Assembly (NCBI RefSeq): GCF_001690275.1
Contig: NZ_LZGW01000050.1
Span: 62,001 to 126,000, forward strand
Reading direction: 5' to 3'
Length of the DNA stretch: 64,000 nucleotides
Source of the DNA: Gilliamella sp. WF3-4
GTDB lineage: Bacteria > Pseudomonadota > Gammaproteobacteria > Enterobacterales > Orbaceae
Within the stretch, counting starts at the first letter, position 1. Every line of letters starts with the position of its first letter. A model generated the notes under the pieces. It did no database searches and was not told the origin of the DNA. It saw only the letters and a list, made by a program, of their open reading frames with translations. This document shows, piece by piece, positions 47,466-59,748 of the stretch. A program made the translations under genes and the position numbers.

Positions 47466-47528
47466 ATAACGTTGTTATTCTAGTTTTAATTAATAAAGTA
47501 AAATAATAAACGATAGGGTGAATAAACA

Positions 47529-49646
47529 ATGAAATTCGTTAATCAATTAACCATATTCGGCTTATTGAGTACAGCATCGGTTATTGTTTGTGCTCAGGAA
47601 AATATTAAAGATGATACTAATATCGAGACCATGAAAGTTATCGCTAATGTTAAAGATAATAATGATCAGCGGATAAAAAAATCATCAACAGCGACAAAAA
47701 TGCCTTTTGATATCAAAGATGTTCCGCAAACGATCAATTCAGTGAATCTTGAGCAACAGAAAATTTATGGGCAAAGTGATTTAAATGTAATAGTAAATAA
47801 ATTGCCTGGAGTTGATACAACATATGATATGCGTGATGAGGGGGTAAAAATTCGCGGTTTTTCGGCAAGCTCTGGTGATATTTATCGTGATGGCGTTCGT
47901 GCTAGTGGGCAGGTTAGGCAAAGTACTGCAAATATAGAACGAATAGAAGTATTGAAAGGTCCTGCATCTGTGCTTTATGGACGGGGTTCGGGTGGTGGAA
48001 TAATTAATATGATTAGTAAACAAGCTAATTTTGATTCACCAACAACCTTAAGCTTACGTGGAGGTTCATGGGATAAATATGGTGGTATGATTGATATTAA
48101 TCATATTTTACATGATAAACTGGTAATGCGAATGACTATTGATCATCAATCAGATAAAAGTTTTCGTAAAGGGATTAAGCAAAGAGATACAATGGTGTCG
48201 CCAAGCCTACTTTATGATAATTTAGAGGGATTTAATTGGTTAGTTCAATACACGCATGATCATTTGTGGCGTAAACCTGATCGGCCGCCAGCTTATTATG
48301 ATTTACCCAAAGGCGTGTCAACTAAAACGTCTTATGCTCATCCAGATGATTATGTGAAAGATAATTTTAGTTCATTACGCTCTGTTATGGGATTTGCATT
48401 TAATCATGATTGGTCAATTAAATTAACGAATTTATACCGCCAAGCAGCTCAAAACTTCGATCACATTTATGCGGGTAGTTATTGCCATTTAAATGGAAAA
48501 TTGAACAACGGCAAAGCTTGTGTCCATCCGGGGAAGTTGCAATTTCGCCGCGCTTGGCAAGAGACAGCCAATAAAACCTATAGCAATACTGTTGATTTAA
48601 TGGGAAAATTTAATACGGCCAGTATTGTTCATGATATGCTTATTGGTGTGGAATATAACATTGAAAAACGTCAGCCAAGATTAGCCTTAACAAGCGCTTA
48701 TCCTGAGGCCGTTGATCCTTTTCATCCTCATTGGCATTCCCAAAAGCCTCATTACAATAAATTAAATACCAAAACTAACCATAAAGCAACATCGACAGGC
48801 TTTTATTGGCAAGATTTAATCAGTTTTACAACACAGTGGAAGTTACTCGCAGGATTACGTTATGACGATTATAAATTTGCATCAGACGATAAATTAAAAC
48901 ACCAAAATCGTTCATATGATGGACACACGTTAAGTCCTCGAGTTGGTTTAATTTGGCAACCTATAGAATCACAGAGTTTTTATGCTTCTTATAGTAAAAA
49001 TTTTGCACCTTATGGCGGGCGTGGGCTTATTACTATATCTACTGACTCAAAAACAGTTTATGATGATAAACCTCAATATTCACGTCAGTATGAAGTTGGT
49101 GTCAAAAGTGATTGGTTAGATGATAAGCTTTCTTCTCAAATAGCCCTTTATGATCTTGAATTATACAATGTCCGTTATCAACCTGATGCTATTAACGATC
49201 CTTATAATTGGGCGGTTAAAGGTAGTGATCGTAGCCGAGGCATTGAGTTAAGCCTTATTGGTCAGTTGGCATCAAAATGGTATATAAATAGTGGTATTGG
49301 TTATCAACAAGCCAAAGTTCACAAAGATAAAAAAACACCAGCCAACCAAGGAAAATATTTACCTAATACTGCTAAAAATAGTGGTTATTTAAGCATTCGT
49401 TATTTACCTTACGATAATTGGTTTACAGAATTGGAAGTCAATTATAAAGGAGCTATGTATAACGATGATAAAAATCAATTTAAACGTGCTGGTTATAGTG
49501 TATGGAATGCTGCGGTTGGTTATCAATTGCCATCCTTTGAGGTAACGTTGGCATTCACTAATTTGTTAGGTAAAGCATATTGGCGCTCAAGTAGTATGCC
49601 AGGCACTCCGAGAGCTTTCTTGCTGACTGCAAGTTATAAACTATAA
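47529..49646 (+). CDS. TonB-dependent siderophore receptor
   Basis: 705 residues. Signal peptide ends at about residue 22 (VIVCA). The plug begins with FDIKDVPQTINSV and contains NKLPGVDTTYDMRDEGVKIRG-type text, RDGVRASGQ, and VLKGPASVLYGRGSGGGIINMISK, the hallmark of FhuE/FcuA/ferric-siderophore receptors rather than heme receptors. The barrel ends LLTASYKL. The Fur box just upstream implies iron repression. No siderophore biosynthesis genes are nearby, so it is probably for xenosiderophores (inference). Confidence 0.9.
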   Translation: MKFVNQLTIFGLLSTASVIVCAQENIKDDTNIETMKVIANVKDNNDQRIKKSSTATKMPFDIKDVPQTINSVNLEQQKIYGQSDLNVIVNKLPGVDTTYDMRDEGVKIRGFSASSGDIYRDGVRASGQVRQSTANIERIEVLKGPASVLYGRGSGGGIINMISKQANFDSPTTLSLRGGSWDKYGGMIDINHILHDKLVMRMTIDHQSDKSFRKGIKQRDTMVSPSLLYDNLEGFNWLVQYTHDHLWRKPDRPPAYYDLPKGVSTKTSYAHPDDYVKDNFSSLRSVMGFAFNHDWSIKLTNLYRQAAQNFDHIYAGSYCHLNGKLNNGKACVHPGKLQFRRAWQETANKTYSNTVDLMGKFNTASIVHDMLIGVEYNIEKRQPRLALTSAYPEAVDPFHPHWHSQKPHYNKLNTKTNHKATSTGFYWQDLISFTTQWKLLAGLRYDDYKFASDDKLKHQNRSYDGHTLSPRVGLIWQPIESQSFYASYSKNFAPYGGRGLITISTDSKTVYDDKPQYSRQYEVGVKSDWLDDKLSSQIALYDLELYNVRYQPDAINDPYNWAVKGSDRSRGIELSLIGQLASKWYINSGIGYQQAKVHKDKKTPANQGKYLPNTAKNSGYLSIRYLPYDNWFTELEVNYKGAMYNDDKNQFKRAGYSVWNAAVGYQLPSFEVTLAFTNLLGKAYWRSSSMPGTPRAFLLTASYKL

Positions 49647-50127
49647 AGTGATATAAAAAAACAAATACTGAATTATTTGAGGATTAAAATTGGTAAATAA
49701 TTATAAGTAATATAATTCAGTATGTTGTTAATAAATTGAGGGTATTTAGGTAAAAAATAAGTTAATTAGCACTTTTCTATACAGCACAAAAGCAAGTAGT
49801 TTAATGTCGAATGTAGATGCTAATAATTTAGCAATTGAAGTATTGTCTAAAAATTTCAAGTGAATAAAACATGAATTGAATAAAAATGTTTAAAAATTTT
49901 ATTTTTCAATAAGATAAATTCCTTAATAGACTGTGTTATTCAAACAAAGGTTTTTTACGAACATTAAAATGGTTAAAAATTGCTGATGAATGTATAAAAT
50001 GCCACTAAAAAGAATAACTCGATTAATATAGGTATAATAAATTCTCAATGTATTAATAAAAAGTTGTTCCTTTAAAAAATAAATTTTGCTGACGCGCTTA
50101 AAGAAACAGTTAAAATTAATTATTCAA
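49647..50127. other. Intergenic region upstream of pyrG
   Basis: About 480 AT-rich bases with no convincing gene. A short open stretch near 49804-49863 (MSNVDANNLAIEVLSKNFK) lacks a ribosome site. Confidence 0.4.
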
Positions 50128-50156
50128 TTGTGAGACAAAGTAGATTCTGTTATACT
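50128..50156 (+). promoter_or_regulatory. Sigma-70 promoter of pyrG
   Basis: TTGTGA and TATACT separated by exactly 17 bases, 95 bases upstream of the pyrG start. The leader begins near TTCCCGTC; a run of C near the start site is of the type used for CTP-sensitive control in some bacteria, but this is not clear here. Confidence 0.7.
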
Positions 50157-50229
50157 AATTTCCCGTCTGATTCATCGTATATTGCTTTGGTTTTTAAGGT
50201 TTAAAATCAGTGCGATATTATTCTATTAA

Positions 50230-53236
<3,007 letters not shown>

Positions 53237-53267
53237 TTAGTTTTTGATAAACTAAATTATCACTTAT

Positions 53268-53295
53268 AAAAACGGTGACTAGTTCACCGTTTTTT
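53268..53295 (+). terminator. Rho-independent terminator after pyrG-eno
   Basis: Eleven-base-pair stem AAAAACGGTGA with TCACCGTTTTT, 5-base loop, followed by T-rich sequence. Confidence 0.9.
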
Positions 53296-53462
53296 ATTTT
53301 CATATAATTTAATCCTGCTTAATGTAGGAATAGTTGCACCAACTAAGGTTGTGTTGTACTCTTACCGTTTGATTGTTTATGGCTTTTGAAAAATCAATAT
53401 GTATTGATTAATAAGCCTCCTTATAATTGATAAAATAACTAACTCGATTTAAAGCTCTACTT

Positions 53463-54407
53463 ATGAATAATATTACGAATATGTCTCAGCCAAAAAGTAA
53501 ATGGCAACTCTTTAACTGGCTTTATACTGGTAAACTACCGCTAAATGAATTATGGCTTAACTCGACCTATCGTTATAAGTTTTTTTTAAGAACCTTGTTT
53601 TTAAGCCCAATAACTTTAAAATGGCTTGATAAATTAAGACAGTACCCGTTACTTGGCTATTACTTTTCGTGTCAAACAAATTTACCGTGTAAATTGCAAC
53701 GACCTTATTTGGCATCTTGTCTAAGTCAAAAAGCGCGATATGATGCCTTAGTCTATCATTATGATTTTTTAGCAAAACAGCCTGATAGCTTGACTAAAGC
53801 ATTTTACAACCCGCAATCACCTTTTATACTGGCAGATATGTCGGTTAAAAATGAAACCAATATCCAAATTGCGGTTCAAGCTCGTAACAAATTTGCGAGG
53901 GAAGGTGAAATTAGTCTTTATTTTTATGATAGTGATGGAATTGATTTAGCAACATTAACATTTTCCATTATTGAATATCAAGGCAAGCCCACTCTTTTCA
54001 TTGCAGGATTACAAGGTACTGGCTACTCTGATGCACGCACGCGTGTACAAAAAGCAACTAAAGCATGTTATGGGCTATTTCCTAAGCGCATTGCTGTTGA
54101 AGCGGCATTAATCATTGCACGTTATTATCACTTAACACAAATTATTGCTGTAGGGAACAAAACTCACATATACAACAATTGGCGCTATAATAGTCGTCAG
54201 GAACGTATTTTGTCTGATTATGATGAATTTTGGTTAACTATTGATGGCAAACAAGATGCTCAAGGTTTATTTTTACTACCCAACCAAATTCATCGAAAAT
54301 CAATTGAAGAAATCGCTAGCAAAAAACGTTCAGAATACCGTAACCGTTATATACTGTTAGATCAACTTCAAGCCAAAATAGAAGAACAATTAACATCATT
54401 AAAATAA
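53463..54407 (+). CDS. ybjX: VirK/YbjX-family protein (DUF535)
   Basis: 314 residues, no signal peptide. Family features: N-terminal LNELWLNSTYRYKFFLR, LASCLSQKARYDALVYHYDFL (about 78-98), LTFSIIE, IAGLQGTGYSDARTRVQKATKACYGLFPKRI (kept as family landmark near 180-210) and a C-terminal SKKRSEYRNRY. Members such as VirK of Salmonella and Shigella and YbjX of E. coli are linked to envelope resistance and virulence in PhoP regulons, with no biochemical activity known. Monocistronic between two hairpins. Confidence 0.85.
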   Translation: MNNITNMSQPKSKWQLFNWLYTGKLPLNELWLNSTYRYKFFLRTLFLSPITLKWLDKLRQYPLLGYYFSCQTNLPCKLQRPYLASCLSQKARYDALVYHYDFLAKQPDSLTKAFYNPQSPFILADMSVKNETNIQIAVQARNKFAREGEISLYFYDSDGIDLATLTFSIIEYQGKPTLFIAGLQGTGYSDARTRVQKATKACYGLFPKRIAVEAALIIARYYHLTQIIAVGNKTHIYNNWRYNSRQERILSDYDEFWLTIDGKQDAQGLFLLPNQIHRKSIEEIASKKRSEYRNRYILLDQLQAKIEEQLTSLK

Positions 54408-54455
54408 ATTTGTTATTTTAATGCACTTAAGTACTTCTAAAACGAATACAAATAA

Positions 54456-54484
54456 ATCGCTTGTATTAAATTCACACAAGCGAT
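54456..54484 (+). terminator. Hairpin after the ybjX-like gene
   Basis: Nine-base-pair stem ATCGCTTGT with ACAAGCGAT, 11-base loop, followed by GTTAAA. Could also stop the minus strand. Confidence 0.6.
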
Positions 54485-54549
54485 GTTAAAATCCAATAAA
54501 CCCATTTTTTATAGTATAAATACAAAAATAAACTGTTAAGGAATATAAA

Positions 54550-55458
54550 ATGTATTTTGGTATTCTTATTGCGCTAGTGCCTTTATGTATAGGCTATCTG
54601 ATTAAATTAAATGAACCGAATTGGATTACCAAAATTAACCAAACCTTAAGCTGGATGGTTTATTTTATTCTGTTTATTATGGGTAGCGAGCTTGCCCGCT
54701 TAGATAATCTTACTGCTAACTTACAAATTATTCTATTTTATACTGGTATTATTTTTCTATGCACATTTGGTGGCAATTTTATCTTTTTGATATTGATTGA
54801 GCGGTGTTTTCCTTCGCAAGCTTCAAGTACAGTTCAAACTTATGAATCTCGCTTTAAAATGATCTTAGAGTCATTACGTGTTTGCATTGCGCTAGCTCTT
54901 GGTTTTGTTGTGGGGTTATTGCCACTTTTTATTTGGCAATATAGCGAAGATATTACCAAGGTTGTACTCGTTTTTTTATTGCTATTAATTGGAATTCAAC
55001 TACGTAGCAATAATATTTCACTAAAACAAATTTTGCTCAATAAAGTGGGGATCGTGACAACGATTATAGTTGTCATTAGTGCATTTTTAGGTGGTATTAT
55101 TGCTGCATTAATATTAGACCAACCAATACATGTTGGGTTAGCAATGTCATCAGGATTTGGTTGGTATTCGTTATCAGGCATCTTAATGACTGAAGCTCAT
55201 GGACCAATTATTGGTAGTACTACTTTTCTAAACGATATTTTGCGTGAACTATCTGCTATCATATTAATTCCAACCTTAATAAAACGCTATAAATTTACCG
55301 CACTTGGTTTATGTGGCGCCACCTCAATGGATTTCACATTACCCATGTTGCAAAAAGGAGCAGGGGTAACCATAGTGCCTCCAGCAATTGTTCAAGGCTT
55401 TTTATTAACATTGATTATGCCAATATTTATGACGCTATTTAATTATGGAATTGCTTAA
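54550..55458 (+). CDS. lysO: Lysine exporter LysO (YbjE)
   Basis: 302 residues, about eight transmembrane segments, colinear with E. coli LysO/YbjE (299). Strongly conserved: LSWMVYFILFIMGSELARLDNL, VFLLLLIGIQLRSNNISLKQI, SGFGWYSLSGILMTEAHGPIIGS and CGATSMDFTLPMLQ. Exports L-lysine and thialysine in E. coli. A GAATATAAA region precedes the ATG without a strong ribosome site. Its neighbour ybjX-like gene is separated by a hairpin, so it is probably its own transcript. Confidence 0.93.
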   Translation: MYFGILIALVPLCIGYLIKLNEPNWITKINQTLSWMVYFILFIMGSELARLDNLTANLQIILFYTGIIFLCTFGGNFIFLILIERCFPSQASSTVQTYESRFKMILESLRVCIALALGFVVGLLPLFIWQYSEDITKVVLVFLLLLIGIQLRSNNISLKQILLNKVGIVTTIIVVISAFLGGIIAALILDQPIHVGLAMSSGFGWYSLSGILMTEAHGPIIGSTTFLNDILRELSAIILIPTLIKRYKFTALGLCGATSMDFTLPMLQKGAGVTIVPPAIVQGFLLTLIMPIFMTLFNYGIA

Positions 55459-55648
55459 AAAATCAATATAATAAGCAATATTAACTAACTCTTTTTATAA
55501 AAGATATTTTAAAATATTCTCAATAGACCAAGGGGCTGTAGCCTCTACCTATTTTGTGTAGGAGTGAACCTTTCAATTGCTTAAAATAGTATGATTTTAA
55601 TACTGCCTTTCAAATAAAATTTGAAGCAAAATAGAATGAAGAGTCAAA

Positions 55649-56209
55649 ATGATAACGATTAATACATTAACGCAAAATAAAAAACTATCCGATCCTGAAG
55701 ATATAATAGAATTTTTTGATAAGATTTGTGAATGCATACCTTGTGAATCAGAACTACACATAAAACTGGAGCGAAAGGCTTTTTATGCCTTTGTTGTCAT
55801 TAATACTATTTGCCACTGGCAAAGTGATGGTTGGTGTAATCTTTTATGGAATTTTTCTATAGCAAAATATATTGTGCCAGCAATGCAAGCTGTCAATTTA
55901 TCAGCAATTGCGGAAGCTATTGAACAGGTCGAACAGACCTATCCTATTTCCTATACAGAATGTAAAGACCAAGCAGAATTATTGGGGTTAGCTAATTTTA
56001 TTGAAAACCCTCGACGAAAGCGCAAATATATATACTCTGAAAGACTATTAGCTATTTCACAAGAACAACGTCAAATTTATTCACAAAATTTTAATACTAA
56101 ACTGAAAATATTAGATGATTTAGTCACACCTTTATGGGATTATCAAGCGCCAGAACAAGAAATTTGGCAACCTGTCATTGATTTTATAAATCAACATAAC
56201 ACCCATTAA
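55649..56209 (+). CDS. DUF4375/DMP19-like small protein, putative immunity protein
   Basis: 186 residues, soluble, no signal. HWQSDGWCNLLWNF and AMQAVNLSAIAEAIEQVEQTYP match the DUF4375 pattern (a domain often found as an immunity protein in polymorphic toxin loci). GAAGAG-like text precedes the ATG. It is the first of a run of small, unrelated plus-strand ORFs leading to the Rhs protein. Function as immunity is inferred from position and fold type only. Confidence 0.6.
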   Translation: MITINTLTQNKKLSDPEDIIEFFDKICECIPCESELHIKLERKAFYAFVVINTICHWQSDGWCNLLWNFSIAKYIVPAMQAVNLSAIAEAIEQVEQTYPISYTECKDQAELLGLANFIENPRRKRKYIYSERLLAISQEQRQIYSQNFNTKLKILDDLVTPLWDYQAPEQEIWQPVIDFINQHNTH

Positions 56210-56321
56210 ATCTTAAAACATGCAGTGTAATTTTTTTTATGAATTTTTTAGGTCATGATAAAGTATTTGTCTAGTGATATTGCTTGTAATAGGAAAAATA
56301 TAATATTAATTTAGACTGTTG

Positions 56322-56747
56322 ATGATGAATAAAGAGTGGAAACCATTATTTCAAATACAATTGATTCATGTGATTAATAAATTGCGAATTCATGGGCTTC
56401 ATATTGGTGCGCCTGATTCAGTTATTTATGAAATAATGGGAGAGCCAGAGTTACCTACCACAAAACTAAATAAAAAATCAAAAATATATTGTCATATATA
56501 TGGTAATGTTACTATTTATTCAGAAAATAACATTGTGATAGCGATAGATATTGATTTGCATGGTGTTAGAAAAAAAGTGGTTGATTTTGGCGAAGTAGCT
56601 AACTGGAAACTTAATGATTGGCTGGCATTATCTAAACAAAAAGGCTGGCATGTTAATAACATATATGATGTGATACAGCTTGAGGGAAATGGCATCGTTA
56701 TCGGTTTATCTCAAGAAGGTAAAGTAGGTGTGGTATCAATTAGATAA
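56322..56747 (+). CDS. Small protein of unknown function, putative immunity protein
   Basis: About 141 residues. ATG at 56322 or 56325; an upstream TTG is less likely and no ribosome site is clear. Beta-rich appearance (KIYCHIYGNVTIYSENNIVIAIDIDLHG; VIQLEGNGIVIGLSQEGKVGVV) with WKLNDWLALSKQKGW between. I do not recognise a family. Placed 110 bases after the DUF4375-like gene and directly before a pseudogene of an SMI1/KNR4 protein. Confidence 0.55.
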   Translation: MMNKEWKPLFQIQLIHVINKLRIHGLHIGAPDSVIYEIMGEPELPTTKLNKKSKIYCHIYGNVTIYSENNIVIAIDIDLHGVRKKVVDFGEVANWKLNDWLALSKQKGWHVNNIYDVIQLEGNGIVIGLSQEGKVGVVSIR

Positions 56748-57210
56748 TACGTATCAATCAAAATATATCATTTGATAAAGGCATTACTGCCACGGAAATT
56801 AAACATGCAGAAGAATATTATCAAATTACTTTTCCATCTGAATTAAAATCATTTTTAATGGAAATATTGCCCACTTCGCCCGGTTTTTATTATTGGAATG
56901 ATTATACGCTTGAAAATCAAAACTACATTCGACAAGCTTTACATGCTCCTATCCATGCGCTTTTATTTGATATTTAATATAATCATTTATGGTTACCAAT
57001 TATTGGGGAACCGAGACAGAAAAACGAGAAGATAAATTAACAAGAGCGACACAACAATTAGCCCCAGTTTTATCAGTGTAGCACATTGATATTATTTATT
57101 ATGGCACAAATCTTTAGAACTATTTTGATTTTCAATTTGGTAAAATAAATTGCTCAGATATTGATATTTTCAAATATAGCATCAGCGCCTTTTTGATTAG
57201 AATTCATTGA
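56744..57210 (+). pseudogene. SMI1/KNR4-family (immunity-type) pseudogene
   Basis: Starts without an ATG: the frame reads through NISFDKGITATEIKHAEEYY, TFPSELKSFLMEILP, GFYYWNDYTLENQNYIRQAL and HALLFDI, the classical SMI1/KNR4 N-terminal half, then a stop. The rest is found after frameshifts as NYWGTETEKREDKLTRATQQ, a stop, HIDIIYYGTN and GKINCSDIDIF. N-terminal truncation, at least two stops and frameshifts show decay. SMI1/KNR4 proteins are common immunity proteins next to Rhs/CDI toxins. Confidence 0.8.
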
Positions 57211-57342
57211 ATAACATTGCGTATATTTTTATGTGCGCATTTTTATTAAGCACATAGTTAAATTAAACACATAACATTAAGCATGTTATCACAAAAAATA
57301 AAGCTGTTGCTGTAGCCAATTTATTTATAGGAAAATTAAGAT

Positions 57343-57828
57343 ATGAATATTAGTTTAGTTATTAACGAGAAACCCCCTGAATTGGATGAATTTTTAGATC
57401 AGGATGAAATGGAGCTATCCTCTTTTGAATTTGCTCTTGTTGAGTTATCTCAATATATTAATGGATTGATACATATCACATTTAAAAATGGGTTAAACGT
57501 TACTTTAGATCTGTTTTCTGATTTTTTGATCTGTTTAGATGACATTATTAACTCAATAAATGCGGCCAAATTATCACACACTAAAAAAGAAACAATATGG
57601 TTTTGTGAACAAGGATCTGATTTTTATTTATACTATGAAGTGAAAGATGAAACGATCCTTTTATCATATAAACAAGGTAAATCTACTGGAATGCCGAATA
57701 AATTACTACCTGATTTTTCTATAGAAGTTGATTCATTAGCATATATTAGAAATTGGGAAAACATTTTTCAGGCGTTAATAATCGTTTTTGAAGAAAAACT
57801 TCAAAAGAAAATAGCTATCCCTTTTTGA
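57343..57828 (+). CDS. Small acidic protein of unknown function, putative immunity protein
   Basis: 161 residues, acidic (ELDEFLDQDEMELSSFEFAL near residues 14-33), cytoplasmic. Contains HITFKNGLNVTLDLFSDFL and ETIWFCEQGSDFYLYYEV, which look beta-stranded. A TAGGAAA ribosome site precedes the ATG. No family recognised. Its place in the run of small ORFs upstream of DUF4123-Rhs is the only functional hint. Confidence 0.6.
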   Translation: MNISLVINEKPPELDEFLDQDEMELSSFEFALVELSQYINGLIHITFKNGLNVTLDLFSDFLICLDDIINSINAAKLSHTKKETIWFCEQGSDFYLYYEVKDETILLSYKQGKSTGMPNKLLPDFSIEVDSLAYIRNWENIFQALIIVFEEKLQKKIAIPF

Positions 57829-57931
57829 ACATGAATAAATATAAACATCTTTTCTTTTCTATAAAAAGTTTAAATACAAAAATTGAATCGATAACACAAT
57901 AAATAATTGAATAAAAATTTGGGAGCCAGAT

Positions 57932-58441
57932 ATGGTTAAAACAATACATATTGACGTTGATTTTAATGGGATAATTATTTTTGATTATCCAGGAATACTG
58001 ACTCTTTTTGGCGGGAAAATAGAGAATGGAAAAAACATTCTTCAAGAATTTACAACCACAGATAAAGGTGATGTTGTGCTTGATGAAGGTATTGCCTTAC
58101 CTATCATGGGGATTGATGATGGTGGCTATATCGTTCGATTGTTTTTAAATGAAATGCCCAGTAATGATAATAGGCGTGTAATATTCAGTGATAAATATTT
58201 TTATCTTAATATCACTGGCGATTTATATATTGCCGATATGGCAACTTTTTGGGAATGGGAAGAATATACTGGTTGGAATAAGGCTAATATTCCCAAAGGC
58301 ACCTATAAAGTCAACTTAGAAGGCGTTCATTTAGAAAAAGACGGCGATATTCAATATTGTTATGATTTAATTTTAGAAAAAATAAATAAGCTTGGTATAA
58401 GAAAAATTGAACCGCGCTCAGATGCTAGGCTAAGCAAGTGA
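57932..58441 (+). CDS. Small protein of unknown function, putative immunity protein
   Basis: 169 residues, ATG preceded by GGGAGCC. Hydrophobic beta-type N-terminus (IHIDVDFNGIIIFDYPGILTLFGG) and WEWEEYTGWNKANIPKGTYKV in the centre. No signal peptide or membrane segment. Not recognised. Same orientation and spacing pattern as its neighbours, so I group it with the immunity-like run. Confidence 0.6.
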   Translation: MVKTIHIDVDFNGIIIFDYPGILTLFGGKIENGKNILQEFTTTDKGDVVLDEGIALPIMGIDDGGYIVRLFLNEMPSNDNRRVIFSDKYFYLNITGDLYIADMATFWEWEEYTGWNKANIPKGTYKVNLEGVHLEKDGDIQYCYDLILEKINKLGIRKIEPRSDARLSK

Positions 58442-58571
58442 TTGATAGGAGAATTACTGCGCTAAAACAAGATTTAAGTGTATTAATAATATTATCATTT
58501 ATGATAAGATAAAAATAAAATTCATAAAAATTAATTAGATATTAATCCATATGTTAAATAGGGGTAACAAT

Positions 58572-58880
58572 ATGGACAGCTTAAGTATTGATGTTAAAAT
58601 TGACTGGACGCCTATACAACAAGGTGGAAAGAAGACAATTCCAATAAATATAAAATATTATGTAATTACTCAGCCAATGAAAGGTAAAAGTGGTGATATA
58701 TCATCTTGGTCATTAGTGTTAAATGTGCAACGTTGCGAACTATTAGAACCTGACCAAAGAGTTGGCTTTGGAAAAGCCTATTTTTTAGTAGAGGATGCGC
58801 CAAGTTTTTTACTCAAAAAAGGATTTACAATGAATATTTATGAAGGTTCTAAGCTAGTTGGCAAAGCTGAAGTGCTTTAA
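58572..58880 (+). CDS. Small protein of unknown function
   Basis: 102 residues from the ATG at 58572, chosen because AGGGGTAAC lies at ribosome-site distance; an in-frame ATG at 58551 is less likely. Sequence is beta-rich (SIDVKIDWTPIQQGGKKTIP; KAYFLVEDAPSFLLKKG; MNIYEGSKLVGKAEVL), resembling a small barrel or a translation/elongation-type beta domain. No family assigned. Confidence 0.6.
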   Translation: MDSLSIDVKIDWTPIQQGGKKTIPINIKYYVITQPMKGKSGDISSWSLVLNVQRCELLEPDQRVGFGKAYFLVEDAPSFLLKKGFTMNIYEGSKLVGKAEVL

Positions 58881-59033
58881 CTTATTCAACTTTTAAACAA
58901 TAAACGACAATATTATTATAAACGACAATGTTACTATAAACGCTAAAATATTTAATATGTTATCTGTATGGCAATGGTTAATAGCGGTCTTTAAATATTC
59001 GACTGCTGCTTTTTAATTAAAAATAGAGGGGAT

Positions 59034-59390
59034 ATGAATACAAAAGAAATACAAACAAAATACGGTATTATTTACACACGAAATGCATTAATTTTATCTG
59101 AGGTTAAATTAGAATGTTATCCATTCACCTTGGTTGTTGATACGTCATTGTCATTGGCAGGTTGCAAACCAGAGATTTTAAATGTTCCTGAAGTTAAAGT
59201 GACATTTATGTTTAATGATATTGACCGTTTGTCTATTTATAAAATAGATGAGTATCCCTACGAAAAATATTCAAAATCTAGTTTTGATTTAGTCGATGAA
59301 GTTCATAAAGCAGGTAAACAACGCATAATACTTAGCACTTATGATCATATTTTTGATGTAATTGGTAGGTATGAAATCAAATATTATTAA
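59034..59390 (+). CDS. Small protein of unknown function
   Basis: 118 residues; AGAGGGGAT ribosome site directly before the ATG. Two cysteines (LECYPF, AGCKPE). Soluble, with RIILSTYDHIFDVIGRYEIKYY at the end. No recognised family. Last of the small ORFs before the adaptor-Rhs operon. Confidence 0.55.
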   Translation: MNTKEIQTKYGIIYTRNALILSEVKLECYPFTLVVDTSLSLAGCKPEILNVPEVKVTFMFNDIDRLSIYKIDEYPYEKYSKSSFDLVDEVHKAGKQRIILSTYDHIFDVIGRYEIKYY

Positions 59391-59613
59391 TCTATAACAT
59401 AAAACCGATTATTTACCTAAATCACCTTACTAAACATGGCAAAGCGCTGAAAATACAAGTATCGAGCATAACTAATCTAGGTTTATTGTTTAAAAAATAA
59501 CAAAAATAGACTAAAAAAAGGTTGCATAGAATAAAAAATGATCTTATCTTAGCTAAAAAATACCTTTATTTTTCGGTTTCTTAATACTTTCTAAAGGAAT
59601 TTAGGTAAATATC

Positions 59614-59748
59614 ATGGAGCGCGCTGTTAGTCGTATTGCTTTAATCATCAATCGCTTTATTCAATATCCCTTTCTTGTCTTTTATAAGTTAAACGGATTT
59701 TTAGCCATACGGGTTTTATTGCGCAATGCAAGGGGCAGATTATGTTAG
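59614..59748 (+). CDS. 44-residue hydrophobic ORF coupled to the DUF4123 gene
   Basis: ATG at 59614 follows AGG at a plausible distance. The product (MERAVSRIALIINRFIQYP..., ending VLLRNARGRLC) is basic and amphipathic or single-pass. Its stop overlaps the start of the DUF4123 gene (ATGTTAG), which implies translational coupling. It could be a leader peptide or a real small component. Not recognised. Confidence 0.5.
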   Translation: MERAVSRIALIINRFIQYPFLVFYKLNGFLAIRVLLRNARGRLC

